Assembly (NCBI RefSeq): GCF_001557535.2
Contig: NZ_CP014309.1
Span: 1 to 64,000, forward strand
Source of the DNA: Burkholderia sp. PAMC 26561
GTDB taxonomy: Bacteria > Pseudomonadota > Gammaproteobacteria > Burkholderiales > Burkholderiaceae
Length of the DNA: 64,000 nucleotides
Direction of reading: 5' to 3'
Part shown: in pieces, positions 8,196 through 16,686 of the stretch
Numbering within the stretch: position 1 is the stretch's first letter
Layout of the letters: every line of letters begins with the position of its first letter
Translations under genes and position numbers: made by a program
The notes under the pieces: model-generated
What the model was told of the DNA's origin: nothing
Seen by the model: the letters and a program-made list of their open reading frames with translations, nothing else
The model's database searches: none

Positions 8196-10799
8196 TTACG
8201 CCGCCTCGAACATTTCGTCCGAGATGCGCGGCAACAGCCCACCGGCATTGAAGATTTCCGCTTCTTCTTCGGTGTCGATGCGGCATTTGACCGGCACAGT
8301 GACCACGTCGCCGTTTTTGCGCCTGATTTTCAGGCCGAGCGTCACGCCGGAAGACACGTCTCCCCCCAAGCCCTCAACCGAGTAAATTTCCGACCCATCG
8401 AGCTGGAGTGTCAAACGGTCGGTGCCTTCCGCGAATTCCAGCGGCAGCACACCCATGCCAACGAGATTCGAGCGATGAATGCGTTCGAAGTTTTCGCAGA
8501 CAACCGCACGCACGCCGATGAGTCGCACGCCCTTGGCTGCCCAATCGCGCGACGAGCCAGAACCGTAGTTTTTCCCTGCGATCACGATTAACTCCTGTCC
8601 GCGAGACAGGTACAGCTCAGCCGCATCGAACAAACGCATGATCCTGCCCTCCGGCTCAAGTCGCGTGAGCGAACCTTCCTGACCATTAGCCATCTCGTTA
8701 TGAAGACGGTTGTTCGCGAAGGTCGCCCGGATCGCCACCCGATGATCGCCGCGCCGCGTGCCGTACGAGTTGAATTCCGCCGGCTCAACGCCGTGCTCGA
8801 TCAGGTATTCGCCCGCTGCGCTTTCCGGAAGGATCGCACCTGACGGTGAAAGGTCGTCGGTCGTAACGTTGTCGCCAAACACACCGATGGCCCGCATGTC
8901 CGCAAATCTGGCCGCGCTGATGAGATCGGGTTGCCAGTAAGGCGGCCGGCAGATGTAGTTGCTGTCCTCGCGCCACGGAAAGCGTGCCGGCACCGCGGCT
9001 TGGCCATGCACACGCTCGCTCTTGCGGAACATCTCCGTATAGATCTTGAGATACTGCTCGCCGTGCACACTTGCCTTGAGCAGCGTGTCGATCTCCTCGT
9101 CAGCCGGCCACAGATCCTTCAGATAGACCGGCGCGCCGGTCTTGTCTGTTCCGAGCACACCGTTCTCGATGTCCACGTGAATGGTCCCGGCGATCGCATA
9201 CGCCACGACCAGCGGCGGAGAGGCAAGAAAAGCTTCCTTCACGCGCGGATGAATACGTCCATTGAAATTGCGATTGCCCGAGAGGACAGCCACTGCATGC
9301 ACATCACGGCTCACAATGTCCGCTTCAATTTCTTTCGAAAGCGGACCAGACATGCCGTTGCAGGAAGTGCAGCCGAAGCCGATGATTCCAAACCCGAGTG
9401 CTTCAAGCGGCTCCATCAGTCTCGCTTCACGCAGGTAGCTTTCGACCGGCTTCGATCCGGGTGCGAGAGAGGTCTTAACCCACGGTTTGCGCTCGAGGCC
9501 GAGCTCCACAGCCCGGCGGGCGACCAGTCCGGCGGCAATCATGTTGCGCGGGTTGGAGGTGTTCGTGCAACTCGTGATCGCCGCAATGACGACGGCCCCG
9601 TCATAGAGTTTGACCGGGCTCGCCGGATCCGGCTGCTCGGCTACAGCTTCGGCCGGACGCGCGATACCCTTCGAGATGAGACTGGAGAGCGGCACGCGGT
9701 CGTGCGGATTGGCCGGCCCGGCCAGTGCGCGGCCGACGGTTGACAGGTCGAATGACAGGACCCGGTCATATTCGGCATGGGCGAATGCATCGGCCCAAAG
9801 CCCCTGTGCTTTCGCATAGGCTTCGGTCAAGGAGATTTGCGCTTCGGTGCGCCCAGTCAGGCGCAGGAAATCGAGCGTTTTTTCGTCGATCGCGAATAGC
9901 GCGGCAGTCGCGCCGAACTCCGGAGCCATGTTCGAGATGGTCGCTCGGTCACTCAACGTCATAGCGCGAGCGCCATCGCCGTAGAACTCGATGATCGTGC
10001 CAACCACTTTTTGCTTGCGCAGAAACTCCGTGATTGCGAGGACCAGATCGGTCGCCGTAATGCCAGGTTGCCGGAAACCCTTGAGTTCTACACCGACGAT
10101 GGTCGGCAGGCGCAACCATACGGCACGACCGAGCATCACCGATTCAGCTTCGATACCGCCAACGCCCCAGCCCAGTACTCCCAGCGCATTGATCATCGTG
10201 GTGTGGCTATCGGTTCCCACCAGCGTGTCGGGAAAGGCAACGCCGTCTTTTACCTGAATGACCGGCGACAGATGTTCGATATTGACCTGGTGCAGGATCC
10301 CATTGCCTGGCATCAGGACGTCGAGATTTGAGAAAGCCTGCTTGCACCATGCGAGGAATTCGAAACGTTCGGCGTTTTTGCTTCTCTCAATTGCCATATT
10401 CTTGGCCATCGCCTCTGGGTCCGTCCCCGCCACCTCAACATTGAGCGAGTGGTCTACCACGAGATGCGTCGGCACCACCGGGTTGATAGCGGATGGATCG
10501 CCGCCGGCTTCGGCCACTGCATCACGCATCCCGGCGAGATCCACAAGCGCTGGGGTGCCAAGTAAATCCTGCAACACTACGCGCGACGGGTAGTAGGGAA
10601 AGTCAACGTCGTGACGGCGCGCGGCCAGCGCCGAGAGATACGTCCTGGCTTCAGGGCCGGGCTGCCTGCGCACGATGTTTTCGGCAAACACACGAACGCA
10701 ATATGGCAGGCGGGCAAATTGAGCGGCATCGAGCGACTGCGTCGCATCAACGACTCTGACGAAATCTACCGTCTGGCTAGGAAGAGGATTGCGGGGCAT
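8196..10799 (-). CDS. acnD: Fe/S-dependent aconitase-family hydratase, AcnD-type
   Basis: This intact 867-aa protein spans the whole aconitase fold. Motifs in order: TPALVDLAGMRDAV near residue 85, VVDHSLNV, PGNGILHQVNIE, DTLVGTDSHTTM, the first Fe-S cysteine in AAITSCTNTS near 410, the other two in FGCTSCNGMSG near 475, SGNRNFNGRIHP, and the swivel motif NYGSGSSRDWAAKG near 745. AcnD enzymes dehydrate 2-methylcitrate to a form that PrpF then isomerises, and the prpF-like gene is two genes downstream. It is the first gene of a three-gene leftward operon. Two palindromic operator candidates lie upstream (10847 and 10989). Aconitase-like action on another tricarboxylate is equally possible, since prpB and prpC are absent. 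Confidence 0.88.
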   Translation of the reverse strand: MPRNPLPSQTVDFVRVVDATQSLDAAQFARLPYCVRVFAENIVRRQPGPEARTYLSALAARRHDVDFPYYPSRVVLQDLLGTPALVDLAGMRDAVAEAGGDPSAINPVVPTHLVVDHSLNVEVAGTDPEAMAKNMAIERSKNAERFEFLAWCKQAFSNLDVLMPGNGILHQVNIEHLSPVIQVKDGVAFPDTLVGTDSHTTMINALGVLGWGVGGIEAESVMLGRAVWLRLPTIVGVELKGFRQPGITATDLVLAITEFLRKQKVVGTIIEFYGDGARAMTLSDRATISNMAPEFGATAALFAIDEKTLDFLRLTGRTEAQISLTEAYAKAQGLWADAFAHAEYDRVLSFDLSTVGRALAGPANPHDRVPLSSLISKGIARPAEAVAEQPDPASPVKLYDGAVVIAAITSCTNTSNPRNMIAAGLVARRAVELGLERKPWVKTSLAPGSKPVESYLREARLMEPLEALGFGIIGFGCTSCNGMSGPLSKEIEADIVSRDVHAVAVLSGNRNFNGRIHPRVKEAFLASPPLVVAYAIAGTIHVDIENGVLGTDKTGAPVYLKDLWPADEEIDTLLKASVHGEQYLKIYTEMFRKSERVHGQAAVPARFPWREDSNYICRPPYWQPDLISAARFADMRAIGVFGDNVTTDDLSPSGAILPESAAGEYLIEHGVEPAEFNSYGTRRGDHRVAIRATFANNRLHNEMANGQEGSLTRLEPEGRIMRLFDAAELYLSRGQELIVIAGKNYGSGSSRDWAAKGVRLIGVRAVVCENFERIHRSNLVGMGVLPLEFAEGTDRLTLQLDGSEIYSVEGLGGDVSSGVTLGLKIRRKNGDVVTVPVKCRIDTEEEAEIFNAGGLLPRISDEMFEAA

Positions 10800-10846
10800 T
10801 TGGGCGTTCTCCGGGGAGGTGCAGTGCGATCTATGTTTTGATTAAT

Positions 10847-10868
10847 GCATTCTATGATCATAAAACGC
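10847..10868. promoter_or_regulatory. 22-bp palindromic operator candidate, site 1 (acnD side)
   Basis: The sequence reads GCATTC, then TATGATCATA, then AAACGC. The central ten bases are a perfect palindrome and the outer hexamers are near-inverted. It lies 48-69 bases upstream of the acnD start, which places it over the likely leftward promoter. The same 22-bp layout recurs at 10989, 12166 and 12279. Assignment to the GntR regulator at 11113 is inferred from position. Confidence 0.65.
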
Positions 10869-10988
10869 AATAAGCAAACGCAAATTTTGTCAGTGCTTGC
10901 CCGCTATGGTTAGCTGCTTCGCTATTTTGAAGAGCAAAAATAGGGGTTTACACCGCTCGCCTGACACGTCCTTGCACAAAGCAAAAGT

Positions 10989-11010
10989 GCGTTATATGAT
11001 CATCAAACGC
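10989..11010. promoter_or_regulatory. 22-bp palindromic operator candidate, site 2 (gntR side)
   Basis: The sequence reads GCGTTA, then TATGATCATC, then AAACGC. It shares TATGATCAT and AAACGC with site 1. It sits about 100 bases before the gntR start and would suit autoregulation or activation of the divergent operon. Confidence 0.68.
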
Positions 11011-11112
11011 AATCAGTAACGTCCTGAAAATAACTGTTTCCCCCATGACGACGCGGCAGATATGGTGGGTGCAGCCAGTGAGTGCCCAACACGATCCCGA
11101 TCGGAGCGAGCG

Positions 11113-12114
11113 ATGGCAAAATCCCAGATGGACCTTTCAGATGCACCGCCTCACTTGACGGTCGTGAACGGTCATAGAGTGCCTCTATCCCATATGGACT
11201 TAACCGAACAATCGCCCGCACCCCTGACCCCGCTGCAGACACGGGTGATCCGCGAAATCTTGTCGCTCGCACGACGCGACGACCTCTCGGCGGGCGACAG
11301 ACTCGCTGAATCAGTGCTTGCGGAAAGGATTGGGACATCCCGCTCACCCGTCAACGTTGGCCTGCATCACCTGGTTTCACTGGGCGTTGTGTTCTACGAC
11401 GCGAACCGGGGCTTCTTCATGGCAAAACCGGCGCGGGAAGTAACCGATGTCGCGGCGCAGTTTTTCGACGAGCCCGAAGAGCCGTTGTATCTGAAGATCG
11501 CTGACGACCGACTCGCCAAGCGTTTGCCAGACGTGATATCCGAAGCGGATCTGATGCGGCAATACCAAGTGTCGCGAAGCGCGCTGCGCAGGGTTTTGTC
11601 GTTGATGCAGGAGGAAGGATGGCTAGAGCGACAGGTGGGGCATGGCTGGCAGTTCATGCCGATGATCGACTCCGTTGAAGCGTACGAGGAGAGTTACCTG
11701 TTTCGCGCAGCGATCGAACCTACCGGCGTGTTGTCGCCGATGTTCCGCGCCGACAGGGTTGAATTGAGGGAGTTACAGCGCAGACAGCAATTCATTGTCG
11801 ACGGAGGCTACCTCACGATGAACTCCATCGAGCTTTTTGAAGCGAACAGCGACTTCCACGAAACGATTGCCAAATGGTCGGGAAACCGGTTCATCGCCCA
11901 TTCGGTTCGCCGGATGGATCGGCTGCGCCGACTGGTGGAATATCGCCAGGCCAAAACCCGCAAACCACGTCAGGAGCAGGCGCTCGAACATCTCGCAATT
12001 CTCGACGCGATTGAGCATCAAGATCTTCTGAAGGCGGCGGCATTGCTTCGCGATCACATCGAGGGCGCCCGTCGCGCAAAGGTTCGTTCACGTGAAGTAT
12101 TCGCCACGCGGTAA
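11113..12114 (+). CDS. GntR-family regulator with two winged-helix segments and an FCD domain
   Basis: This 333-aa regulator starts at the ATG at 11113, preceded by GGAG at a good distance. Residues about 38-105 form a typical GntR winged helix (TPLQTRVIREIL, ERIGTSRSPVNVGL, wing ending GFFMAKP). Residues about 120-185 form a second, more diverged winged-helix-like unit (KIADDRLAKRLP, LMRQYQVSRSALRRVL, EEGWLERQVGHGWQF). An FCD effector domain follows (EANSDFHETIAKWSGN, RRLVEYR, EHLAILDAI), whose metal and ligand pocket usually binds organic acids. It is divergent from acnD-lactonase-prpF and upstream of the MFS gene. It is the likely local regulator, acting at the 22-bp palindromes. Two DNA-binding units in one FCD protein are unusual. 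Confidence 0.82.
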   Translation: MAKSQMDLSDAPPHLTVVNGHRVPLSHMDLTEQSPAPLTPLQTRVIREILSLARRDDLSAGDRLAESVLAERIGTSRSPVNVGLHHLVSLGVVFYDANRGFFMAKPAREVTDVAAQFFDEPEEPLYLKIADDRLAKRLPDVISEADLMRQYQVSRSALRRVLSLMQEEGWLERQVGHGWQFMPMIDSVEAYEESYLFRAAIEPTGVLSPMFRADRVELRELQRRQQFIVDGGYLTMNSIELFEANSDFHETIAKWSGNRFIAHSVRRMDRLRRLVEYRQAKTRKPRQEQALEHLAILDAIEHQDLLKAAALLRDHIEGARRAKVRSREVFATR

Positions 12115-12132
12115 ATAGCGTTGCGGACGCTG

Positions 12133-12154
12133 GCGGCATTTCGCCGCTTTTTTT
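12133..12154 (+). terminator. Rho-independent terminator after gntR
   Basis: A five-base GC stem (GCGGC at 12133-12137, GCCGC at 12143-12147) with a five-base loop is followed by seven T residues. It starts 19 bases after the gntR stop codon, so gntR and the MFS gene are probably separate transcripts. Confidence 0.75.
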
Positions 12155-12165
12155 CACCCAATAGT

Positions 12166-12187
12166 GCGTTTTGTGATTACAAAAATC
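12166..12187. promoter_or_regulatory. 22-bp palindromic operator candidate, site 3 (upstream of MFS gene)
   Basis: The left half and centre (GCGTTT, TGTGATTAC) match the other copies, while the right hexamer is AAAATC in place of AAACGC. It is therefore the weakest of the four. It lies just after the gntR terminator and over 200 bases before the transporter start. Confidence 0.5.
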
Positions 12188-12278
12188 TTAAGAGTTTTTT
12201 TGATAGGAGCCTTCATTTTGTCGTGATGCTCGTTGGTTCATACGATGTGAAGCTCCTACGTTTCGAAAGTGGTGATCT

Positions 12279-12300
12279 GCGTTTTGTGATCGTCAAACGC
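12279..12300. promoter_or_regulatory. 22-bp palindromic operator candidate, site 4 (MFS promoter)
   Basis: The sequence GCGTTT-TGTGATCGTC-AAACGC has perfectly inverted outer hexamers and a GATC centre. It lies 88 bases before the MFS start codon, in the region expected for its promoter, so the same regulator probably controls import of the substrate. Confidence 0.68.
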
Positions 12301-12387
12301 TTATCTTTTCGCCGCCGTCCTTGAGATGCGGTTTACCGGCCACCGGGCTACGTCTGTTCGGTGCGCGTGACTATATTGGAGACAACC

Positions 12388-13680
12388 ATGTCATACCGCA
12401 GAGGTTGGATAGCCGTGTTTTTGTTTTCGCTTTCAATGATTAACTACATGGACCGGATTGCATTATCGATAGCGGCCAAGCCAATTGCGAGCGAATTCAA
12501 GCTCTCAGCCGTGGGTATGGGTTATCTCTTTTCGTCGTTCATCTGGAGCTACGCTCTTTTTCTCATTCCGATGGGTATTCTCATTGACCGGTTTGGTACC
12601 AAGCGTATGGCCGGCGTCGGGATTTTCGTCTGGTCGGCTGCAACGGCCCTTACCGGCGCGGCCAGCAGCTTCGGAAGTCTTCTGCTGGCGCGATTAGTGA
12701 TGGGCGCAGGCGAATCAGTCAGCAACCCTGTCGGCGCGAAGGTCATTCGACAGTGGATACCGGCAAACGAACGGGGGATGGTCACTTCAGTGTTTAACAG
12801 CGGATCCTATGCAGGGCCAGCGATCTGCTCGGTGATACTCGGCTCACTCATTGCTCTCTACGGGTGGCGCATGTCTTTCGTCATCGCAGGAGGGATTGGC
12901 TTCGTATGGCTCGCGGCCTGGCTGGCATTTTACAACTCCCCAGAAAATGCTCGTTGGCTCAAGGCGGAAGAGCGCGAAAAGATTGTTCGCGAGCGCAACC
13001 CCGCGCCAATCAACGCGAGCGCACTTCATGCCGAATCATCTGGTCTTCTGTCATTGATGCGCACCCCGACCTTGTGGGGACTCGCTCTCACACAGGGCTG
13101 CAACGTCTACACCCAGCACCTGTTCCTTACCTGGCTGCCAAGCTACCTTCAGGTGAGTCGCGGTCTGAGCATTACGCATACTGGTCTCTTCTCCGCAGTT
13201 CCCTATGCGGCTGCCGTCGTGCTTTGCGTCTTCGTCGGTCGTCTGAGCGATCAGTACCTGAAGAAAAGTGGAGTCGGCACAGGCCGGCGTCGCAATGCGG
13301 TCGCGCTATCCATGCTTGCCGGTACGGCCATTCTCGCAGTGCCCTTCACCTCTAACCTTGTTGTTCTGCTGGTTGTCTTCTCGATCACCCTTACTGGTAT
13401 CGCATCCACGACATCGCTCAATTTTGCGTTGCTGAACGATCTGCTTCCCAATTCACGAGATGTAGCGAAGGCAATGGCGTTCGTCGTGGTAGGCGGAAAT
13501 ATTTTCGGCATGATTGCGCCAATCGCCACCGGCTACGTAATCGCTGCGACGGGCAGCTACGACTGGGCATTCGGTATCGCAGGACTGCTGTTGCTAGTAG
13601 GCGCGACCGTTGTAATTACGATGACCCGCTCCCCAATGGCTGCTCCCCCTAAATCAGTGAAGGTAAGGGCAACCGCATAG
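12388..13680 (+). CDS. MFS transporter, anion:cation symporter (ACS) type
   Basis: The 430-aa protein begins at the ATG at 12388, seven bases after a GGAG box. It starts MSYRRGWIAVFLFSLSMINYMDRIALS, the usual first helix of the ACS family of hexuronate, galactonate and tricarballylate-type carriers. Helix 2-3 carries the MFS motif PMGILIDRFGTKR, and helix 4 has MGAGESVSNPVGAKVIRQWIP, typical of the family. About twelve hydrophobic segments are visible, with a charged central loop near residues 190-225. It probably imports the organic acid handled by the AcnD/lactonase/PrpF enzymes. Palindromic sites 3 and 4 lie upstream. The exact substrate cannot be read from the sequence. Confidence 0.85.
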   Translation: MSYRRGWIAVFLFSLSMINYMDRIALSIAAKPIASEFKLSAVGMGYLFSSFIWSYALFLIPMGILIDRFGTKRMAGVGIFVWSAATALTGAASSFGSLLLARLVMGAGESVSNPVGAKVIRQWIPANERGMVTSVFNSGSYAGPAICSVILGSLIALYGWRMSFVIAGGIGFVWLAAWLAFYNSPENARWLKAEEREKIVRERNPAPINASALHAESSGLLSLMRTPTLWGLALTQGCNVYTQHLFLTWLPSYLQVSRGLSITHTGLFSAVPYAAAVVLCVFVGRLSDQYLKKSGVGTGRRRNAVALSMLAGTAILAVPFTSNLVVLLVVFSITLTGIASTTSLNFALLNDLLPNSRDVAKAMAFVVVGGNIFGMIAPIATGYVIAATGSYDWAFGIAGLLLLVGATVVITMTRSPMAAPPKSVKVRATA

Positions 13681-13750
13681 CTCGAGGAGGGAACCTCAGT
13701 AGAGTTGCGCTCGGTAGACAGTTGGCACTGTTCTTTTCGAACTCATCGCC

Positions 13751-14044
13751 ATGAATACCTTCACTATCAGGCAGTTTGAAAACGCGATGAACTACTGGCG
13801 TGAGCATAAAGCGTCGTGCGAGGATGTGGCACTACGTCCGCGTGCAGGCGTACTTGCAGATACTTACAGCGCTATGATTTACCAGCGCGCCGAAACTGTC
13901 TTGGCTAACACTCTATCCCTTAAAGAACGAGGCGTTGAACCTAGCTCTGAGCCAGCTGCCACTTTCGCTGTAGGTCGCATTACTGGATCTGTCGCGCGAA
14001 CATCGATGGCATCCGATCCGCTGACATGGTCGTGGCGCACTTAA
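13751..14044 (+). CDS. DUF3717-like small protein with altered C-terminus
   Basis: The first 60 or so residues (TIRQFENAMNYWREHK, then LRPRAGVLADTYSAMIYQRA) look like the DUF3717 small proteins that are common in Burkholderiales. Family members are usually shorter, so the remaining residues probably come from reading into unrelated sequence. The end overlaps the start of a nucleoside deoxyribosyltransferase remnant. Function is unknown. Confidence 0.55.
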   Translation: MNTFTIRQFENAMNYWREHKASCEDVALRPRAGVLADTYSAMIYQRAETVLANTLSLKERGVEPSSEPAATFAVGRITGSVARTSMASDPLTWSWRT

Positions 14045-14382
14045 ACAATTTTCGGGGACTCGGTGAGCCGAACTGCGGTACAGCGGTCTCAATTGGTTTT
14101 GCGGCCGCGCTCGGCAAGCCTACATGGGCGTATCAATCCGGCGCTCGAGCGCTTGTCGAACAGATCGCTGCAACGTCCGATCCACCCTCTTCCCTCCCTA
14201 TGAGCGCGCGTGGATATGTCCTTGAACATTCTGGCCTAAATGTCAATCCGATGGTGGCCAGTTCGGCAGGCTTCGTAGTAGGTGGCCCGGGCGATTGTCT
14301 GCGTGAGATAAAGAAGTTCAGCAATGGTGGCTCCCATTTTGATTACGGGGTTTGCAAGCGCAGCTTCGTATATATTGGGTGA
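13984..14382 (+). pseudogene. Remnant of a nucleoside 2-deoxyribosyltransferase-like gene
   Basis: The reading NIDGIRSADMVVAHLNNFRG, GEPNCGTAVSIGFAAALGKPTWAY and NPMVASSAGFVVGG is the C-terminal two-thirds of a deoxyribosyltransferase-like nucleotide-processing fold, with the catalytic-region D-C-GT-E-like pattern partly kept. The usual N-terminal YLAGP-type start is missing. The end after ICLREIKKF-like residues drifts out of family. The intact gene at 20000-20587 is a different member of the same superfamily. It is not likely to be functional. Confidence 0.6.
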
Positions 14383-14637
14383 TGCGCAATCTCAGTATAT
14401 CCATTTTACAAACGACCTCGACTGGCTGGACGATCCGCAAGCGGTGTACGACGAATGGCAGTTAAACGCCTGCAAGGCGTGTGCGTGGCGCCGACGGATG
14501 CCCCATTCAAACAGCTACAAAGCGTAGCGATCGTCGCCATGTTTTTGGGTTTAGGTCTTACATCGGCGAATGTCGGAAACTTGATTTCGATGTCGTAAAC
14601 GTGGACGGTCTTTGACCTGATGTGTATGTAGAGAAAC

Positions 14638-14989
14638 GTGGGCCGCGCATCGCTCGGCGTGTGCCACTTGAGCCGTTCTGCGTCGATGCCCGACCAATTT
14701 TCTGCGGCGCTGGGTCCAAAGAACCGCGTCGGGAAAATCTTCATTGACTACCTGCGTAACAGCAAAGGCGCGAGTACAGTTGCCGCCTTCTCCGCGCGCA
14801 CGCTCCGGCATGGACGTCTCGATGCCCATCAAGTGGGAAGAACTGCCAGAAATCAAGGCGGCCGACCAGTGGACGATTCACAGCGCGATCAAACGCCAGC
14901 GCACCTTGGGTGCCGACCCGTGGCAAGGATACGCACGTTGCCGGCAGGGATTGACCGTTGCCATGAAGAGAGCGATTGACCTTAAGTAG
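14638..14989 (+). pseudogene. ligD: Remnant of a LigD polymerase (primase-like) domain
   Basis: Frame one gives GPKNRVGKIFIDYLRNSKGA and VAAFSAR. After a frameshift near 14795 a second frame gives ARSGMDVSMPIKWEELPEI, ADQWTIHSAI and DPWQGYARCRQGL before the stop. These are the closing motifs of the archaeo-eukaryotic primase-type polymerase domain of bacterial LigD, the end-joining ligase. The nuclease, the ligase and most of the polymerase domain are absent, and no ku gene is present in the window. About 255 bases before it (14383-14637) hold nothing recognisable. Confidence 0.7.
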
Positions 14990-15012
14990 CAGCTTTACAC
15001 AACGGGGAGACG

Positions 15013-15387
15013 ATGGACGATGGAATCGAGAGACGCGCCCTGCTGCTGCATTTGGGCGACGTACTGGAAGCATCTGCGTGCGTGATGAAATGCGCAAACC
15101 GGTTCAACACCGTTGGCGAGGCCGTCGGGCAAGAAGAATCCCTGATGACCTTTACCATCCTTCGTATGGTCGATGCGGAAATCACCCCGTACGAGTTCGC
15201 GAAACGAGCGGCGAGCGCGTTCTTCCTCTGGCCGAAGCTGCTGCTCGATGAACGATCAACCGGCCGCTGCTCGCGAACCTTGTGCAGCACGATCTCATTC
15301 ACGGAAATCAAAGCGGCTGGGAATCTACGTCTCCGAGCTCCGACAGCAAGTGCCGTGGTTTGCCTACGGTTTGAACCAGGTACCTGA
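15013..15387 (+). CDS. Hypothetical protein
   Basis: The 124-aa reading begins MDDGIERRALLLHLGDVLEA, with a helix-rich, well-balanced composition to about residue 80 (FTILRMVDAEITPYEFAKRAAS, FFLWPKLLLDE). The remainder is Cys- and Arg-rich and less protein-like, which suggests a frameshift near 15250 and a shortened true product. It starts 23 bases after the LigD remnant, in a region of broken genes. No family was recognised. Confidence 0.4.
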   Translation: MDDGIERRALLLHLGDVLEASACVMKCANRFNTVGEAVGQEESLMTFTILRMVDAEITPYEFAKRAASAFFLWPKLLLDERSTGRCSRTLCSTISFTEIKAAGNLRLRAPTASAVVCLRFEPGT

Positions 15388-15897
15388 GGGGCCGTCCGAG
15401 CAAAGCGTCGCGGTGTGGCCGCCCACCGCGCATTGATCGAATGTTGGCAGTCGACCGAGATGTGTCCATTGAACGCGTCTCCAACGCGTCTCCCAGTGCG
15501 TTCACTATCGCTCGCCTTAGCCGAGGCTCGCCCGCTTTTCCATCGCCTACCTCCGGGTTGACGAACCTGCCGAAGGCCGCGCGCAGATCGGCGACGAAAG
15601 CCCCATCCCAGATATGAGATATCACCACGAGAATGCCGCTCATGGGCATCAAGCCGCTTTTATAGGCGCATTTGGGCTGCATTTCAGGGAGTGAGAGCGC
15701 CGAGCATCGGCTCTCTGTTAGTTGGCTCAAGAACAGCGGCCGCCTGGGCAAATGTCCGTGAAATCCTTGAAGCAAAGCTCGGAGAGACTCAAGTTTTCGG
15801 AGCATCCGCCGAGATTAAGGATGCGAGACCTTCAGATAACTAACCGCCTCCCCGAGAGCGGCAAAATCAAATACAAGCATAATAACCAGAGAGCGCA
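15388..15897. other. About 510 bases without a supported gene
   Basis: A long leftward reading (15308-15805) contains a stretch GILVVISHIWDGAFVADLRAAF that looks protein-like, but the flanking residues have poor composition and there is no recognisable family or start signal. Nothing else is seen. It is best regarded as decayed sequence between gene remnants. Confidence 0.4.
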
Positions 15898-16140
15898 ATG
15901 ACCCATCACACCGAGGATCCATTCCCAGCCGACGACAAATTGTTCCTGGAAGCGCGTGCTTTCGCCCTTTCTATCGTTTCTATTCGGCGAGCACAGGGAA
16001 AGCCCAACCCGGCCGATTTTCCTGTGGGCACGCCAGAGTGGTCGGCCGTAATTGCAGACTTCGCGGCAGACATTTTGCGTCTTCCCGCAGATCCACTATC
16101 CCTCCCAAAGCCGGTGGCGCGGAAGAAATCATGCGGATGA
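15898..16140 (+). CDS. Small hypothetical protein
   Basis: This is an 80-aa reading, starting MTHHTEDPFPADDKLFLEARAF and ending in a basic tail. The composition is plausible, and a GAGAG box lies close before the ATG. No family was recognised. It is convergent with the FlhD-like gene. Confidence 0.45.
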   Translation: MTHHTEDPFPADDKLFLEARAFALSIVSIRRAQGKPNPADFPVGTPEWSAVIADFAADILRLPADPLSLPKPVARKKSCG

Positions 16141-16155
16141 GTGCTTTAATGCCCT

Positions 16156-16488
16156 TCACCTATACAACGCATCGGCAGCAAAGTGACCTCTCATGCCAGT
16201 GCCAAAGTCGCTTTCCGCCGGCACAGCCTGTGATTCGCTAGTAGGTCGAGAAAGCGTCGACAGCACTGACAGGTCGTGGAATCGAAACGCACAGAGAAGA
16301 TGAGGGGCTGATGCCAGCTTCGTTACCTGGATCGCCGAAAGGTCGACTAGAAGGTCTGCCGCTTGTGCTGAAAAGCCAAAACGCGCTTCTGCGACTGAAC
16401 GATCCGAACGAAGAAGTCGCTGCGCGAGCGTCAAGTACGCAAGGTTGATTTCACAAATTGAAGCCGCGGTATCATTCAAAGTGTTCAT
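16156..16488 (-). CDS. flhD: FlhD-like transcriptional activator subunit
   Basis: The 110-aa product matches the FlhD pattern: an N-terminal helix SICEINLAYLTLAQRLLRSDRSVAEARFGFS, followed by AADLLVDLSAIQVTKLA and LLCAFRFHDLSVLSTL. FlhD joins FlhC to activate class 2 flagellar genes, and the FlhD-only regions seen here are those used for dimer and FlhC contacts. No flhC lies next to it, and no flagellar gene occurs in the window. It is therefore an orphan copy on accessory DNA that might titrate or replace the chromosomal subunit. Confidence 0.75.
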   Translation of the reverse strand: MNTLNDTAASICEINLAYLTLAQRLLRSDRSVAEARFGFSAQAADLLVDLSAIQVTKLASAPHLLCAFRFHDLSVLSTLSRPTSESQAVPAESDFGTGMRGHFAADALYR

Positions 16489-16686
16489 AGGCCAGCCCTG
16501 ATCGAAAATGGGTCGAACAAAATCGGCAATAAGTGCTCATCCCTCTTCCGATCTCGTAACAATGACCATTGTGGGATTGTTTAGACCGTTCGGCAAGGGT
16601 TTGTAAGACAAAATCAGGTCGGCGAATCTTGAGTCGGTACAGATTACGGTTTCGGAGTGATCCCGGCGGTTTTGCCGTATTGCCCC

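Noticed and set aside
15308..15805. Leftward 165-codon frame with a protein-like middle
   Set aside because: No family, no start signal, and it overlaps the end of the 15013 reading. It is described only as decayed sequence.
16489..16656. Gap between flhD and the Sel1 pseudogene as a regulatory region
   Set aside because: No clear palindrome, promoter pair or terminator could be picked out.
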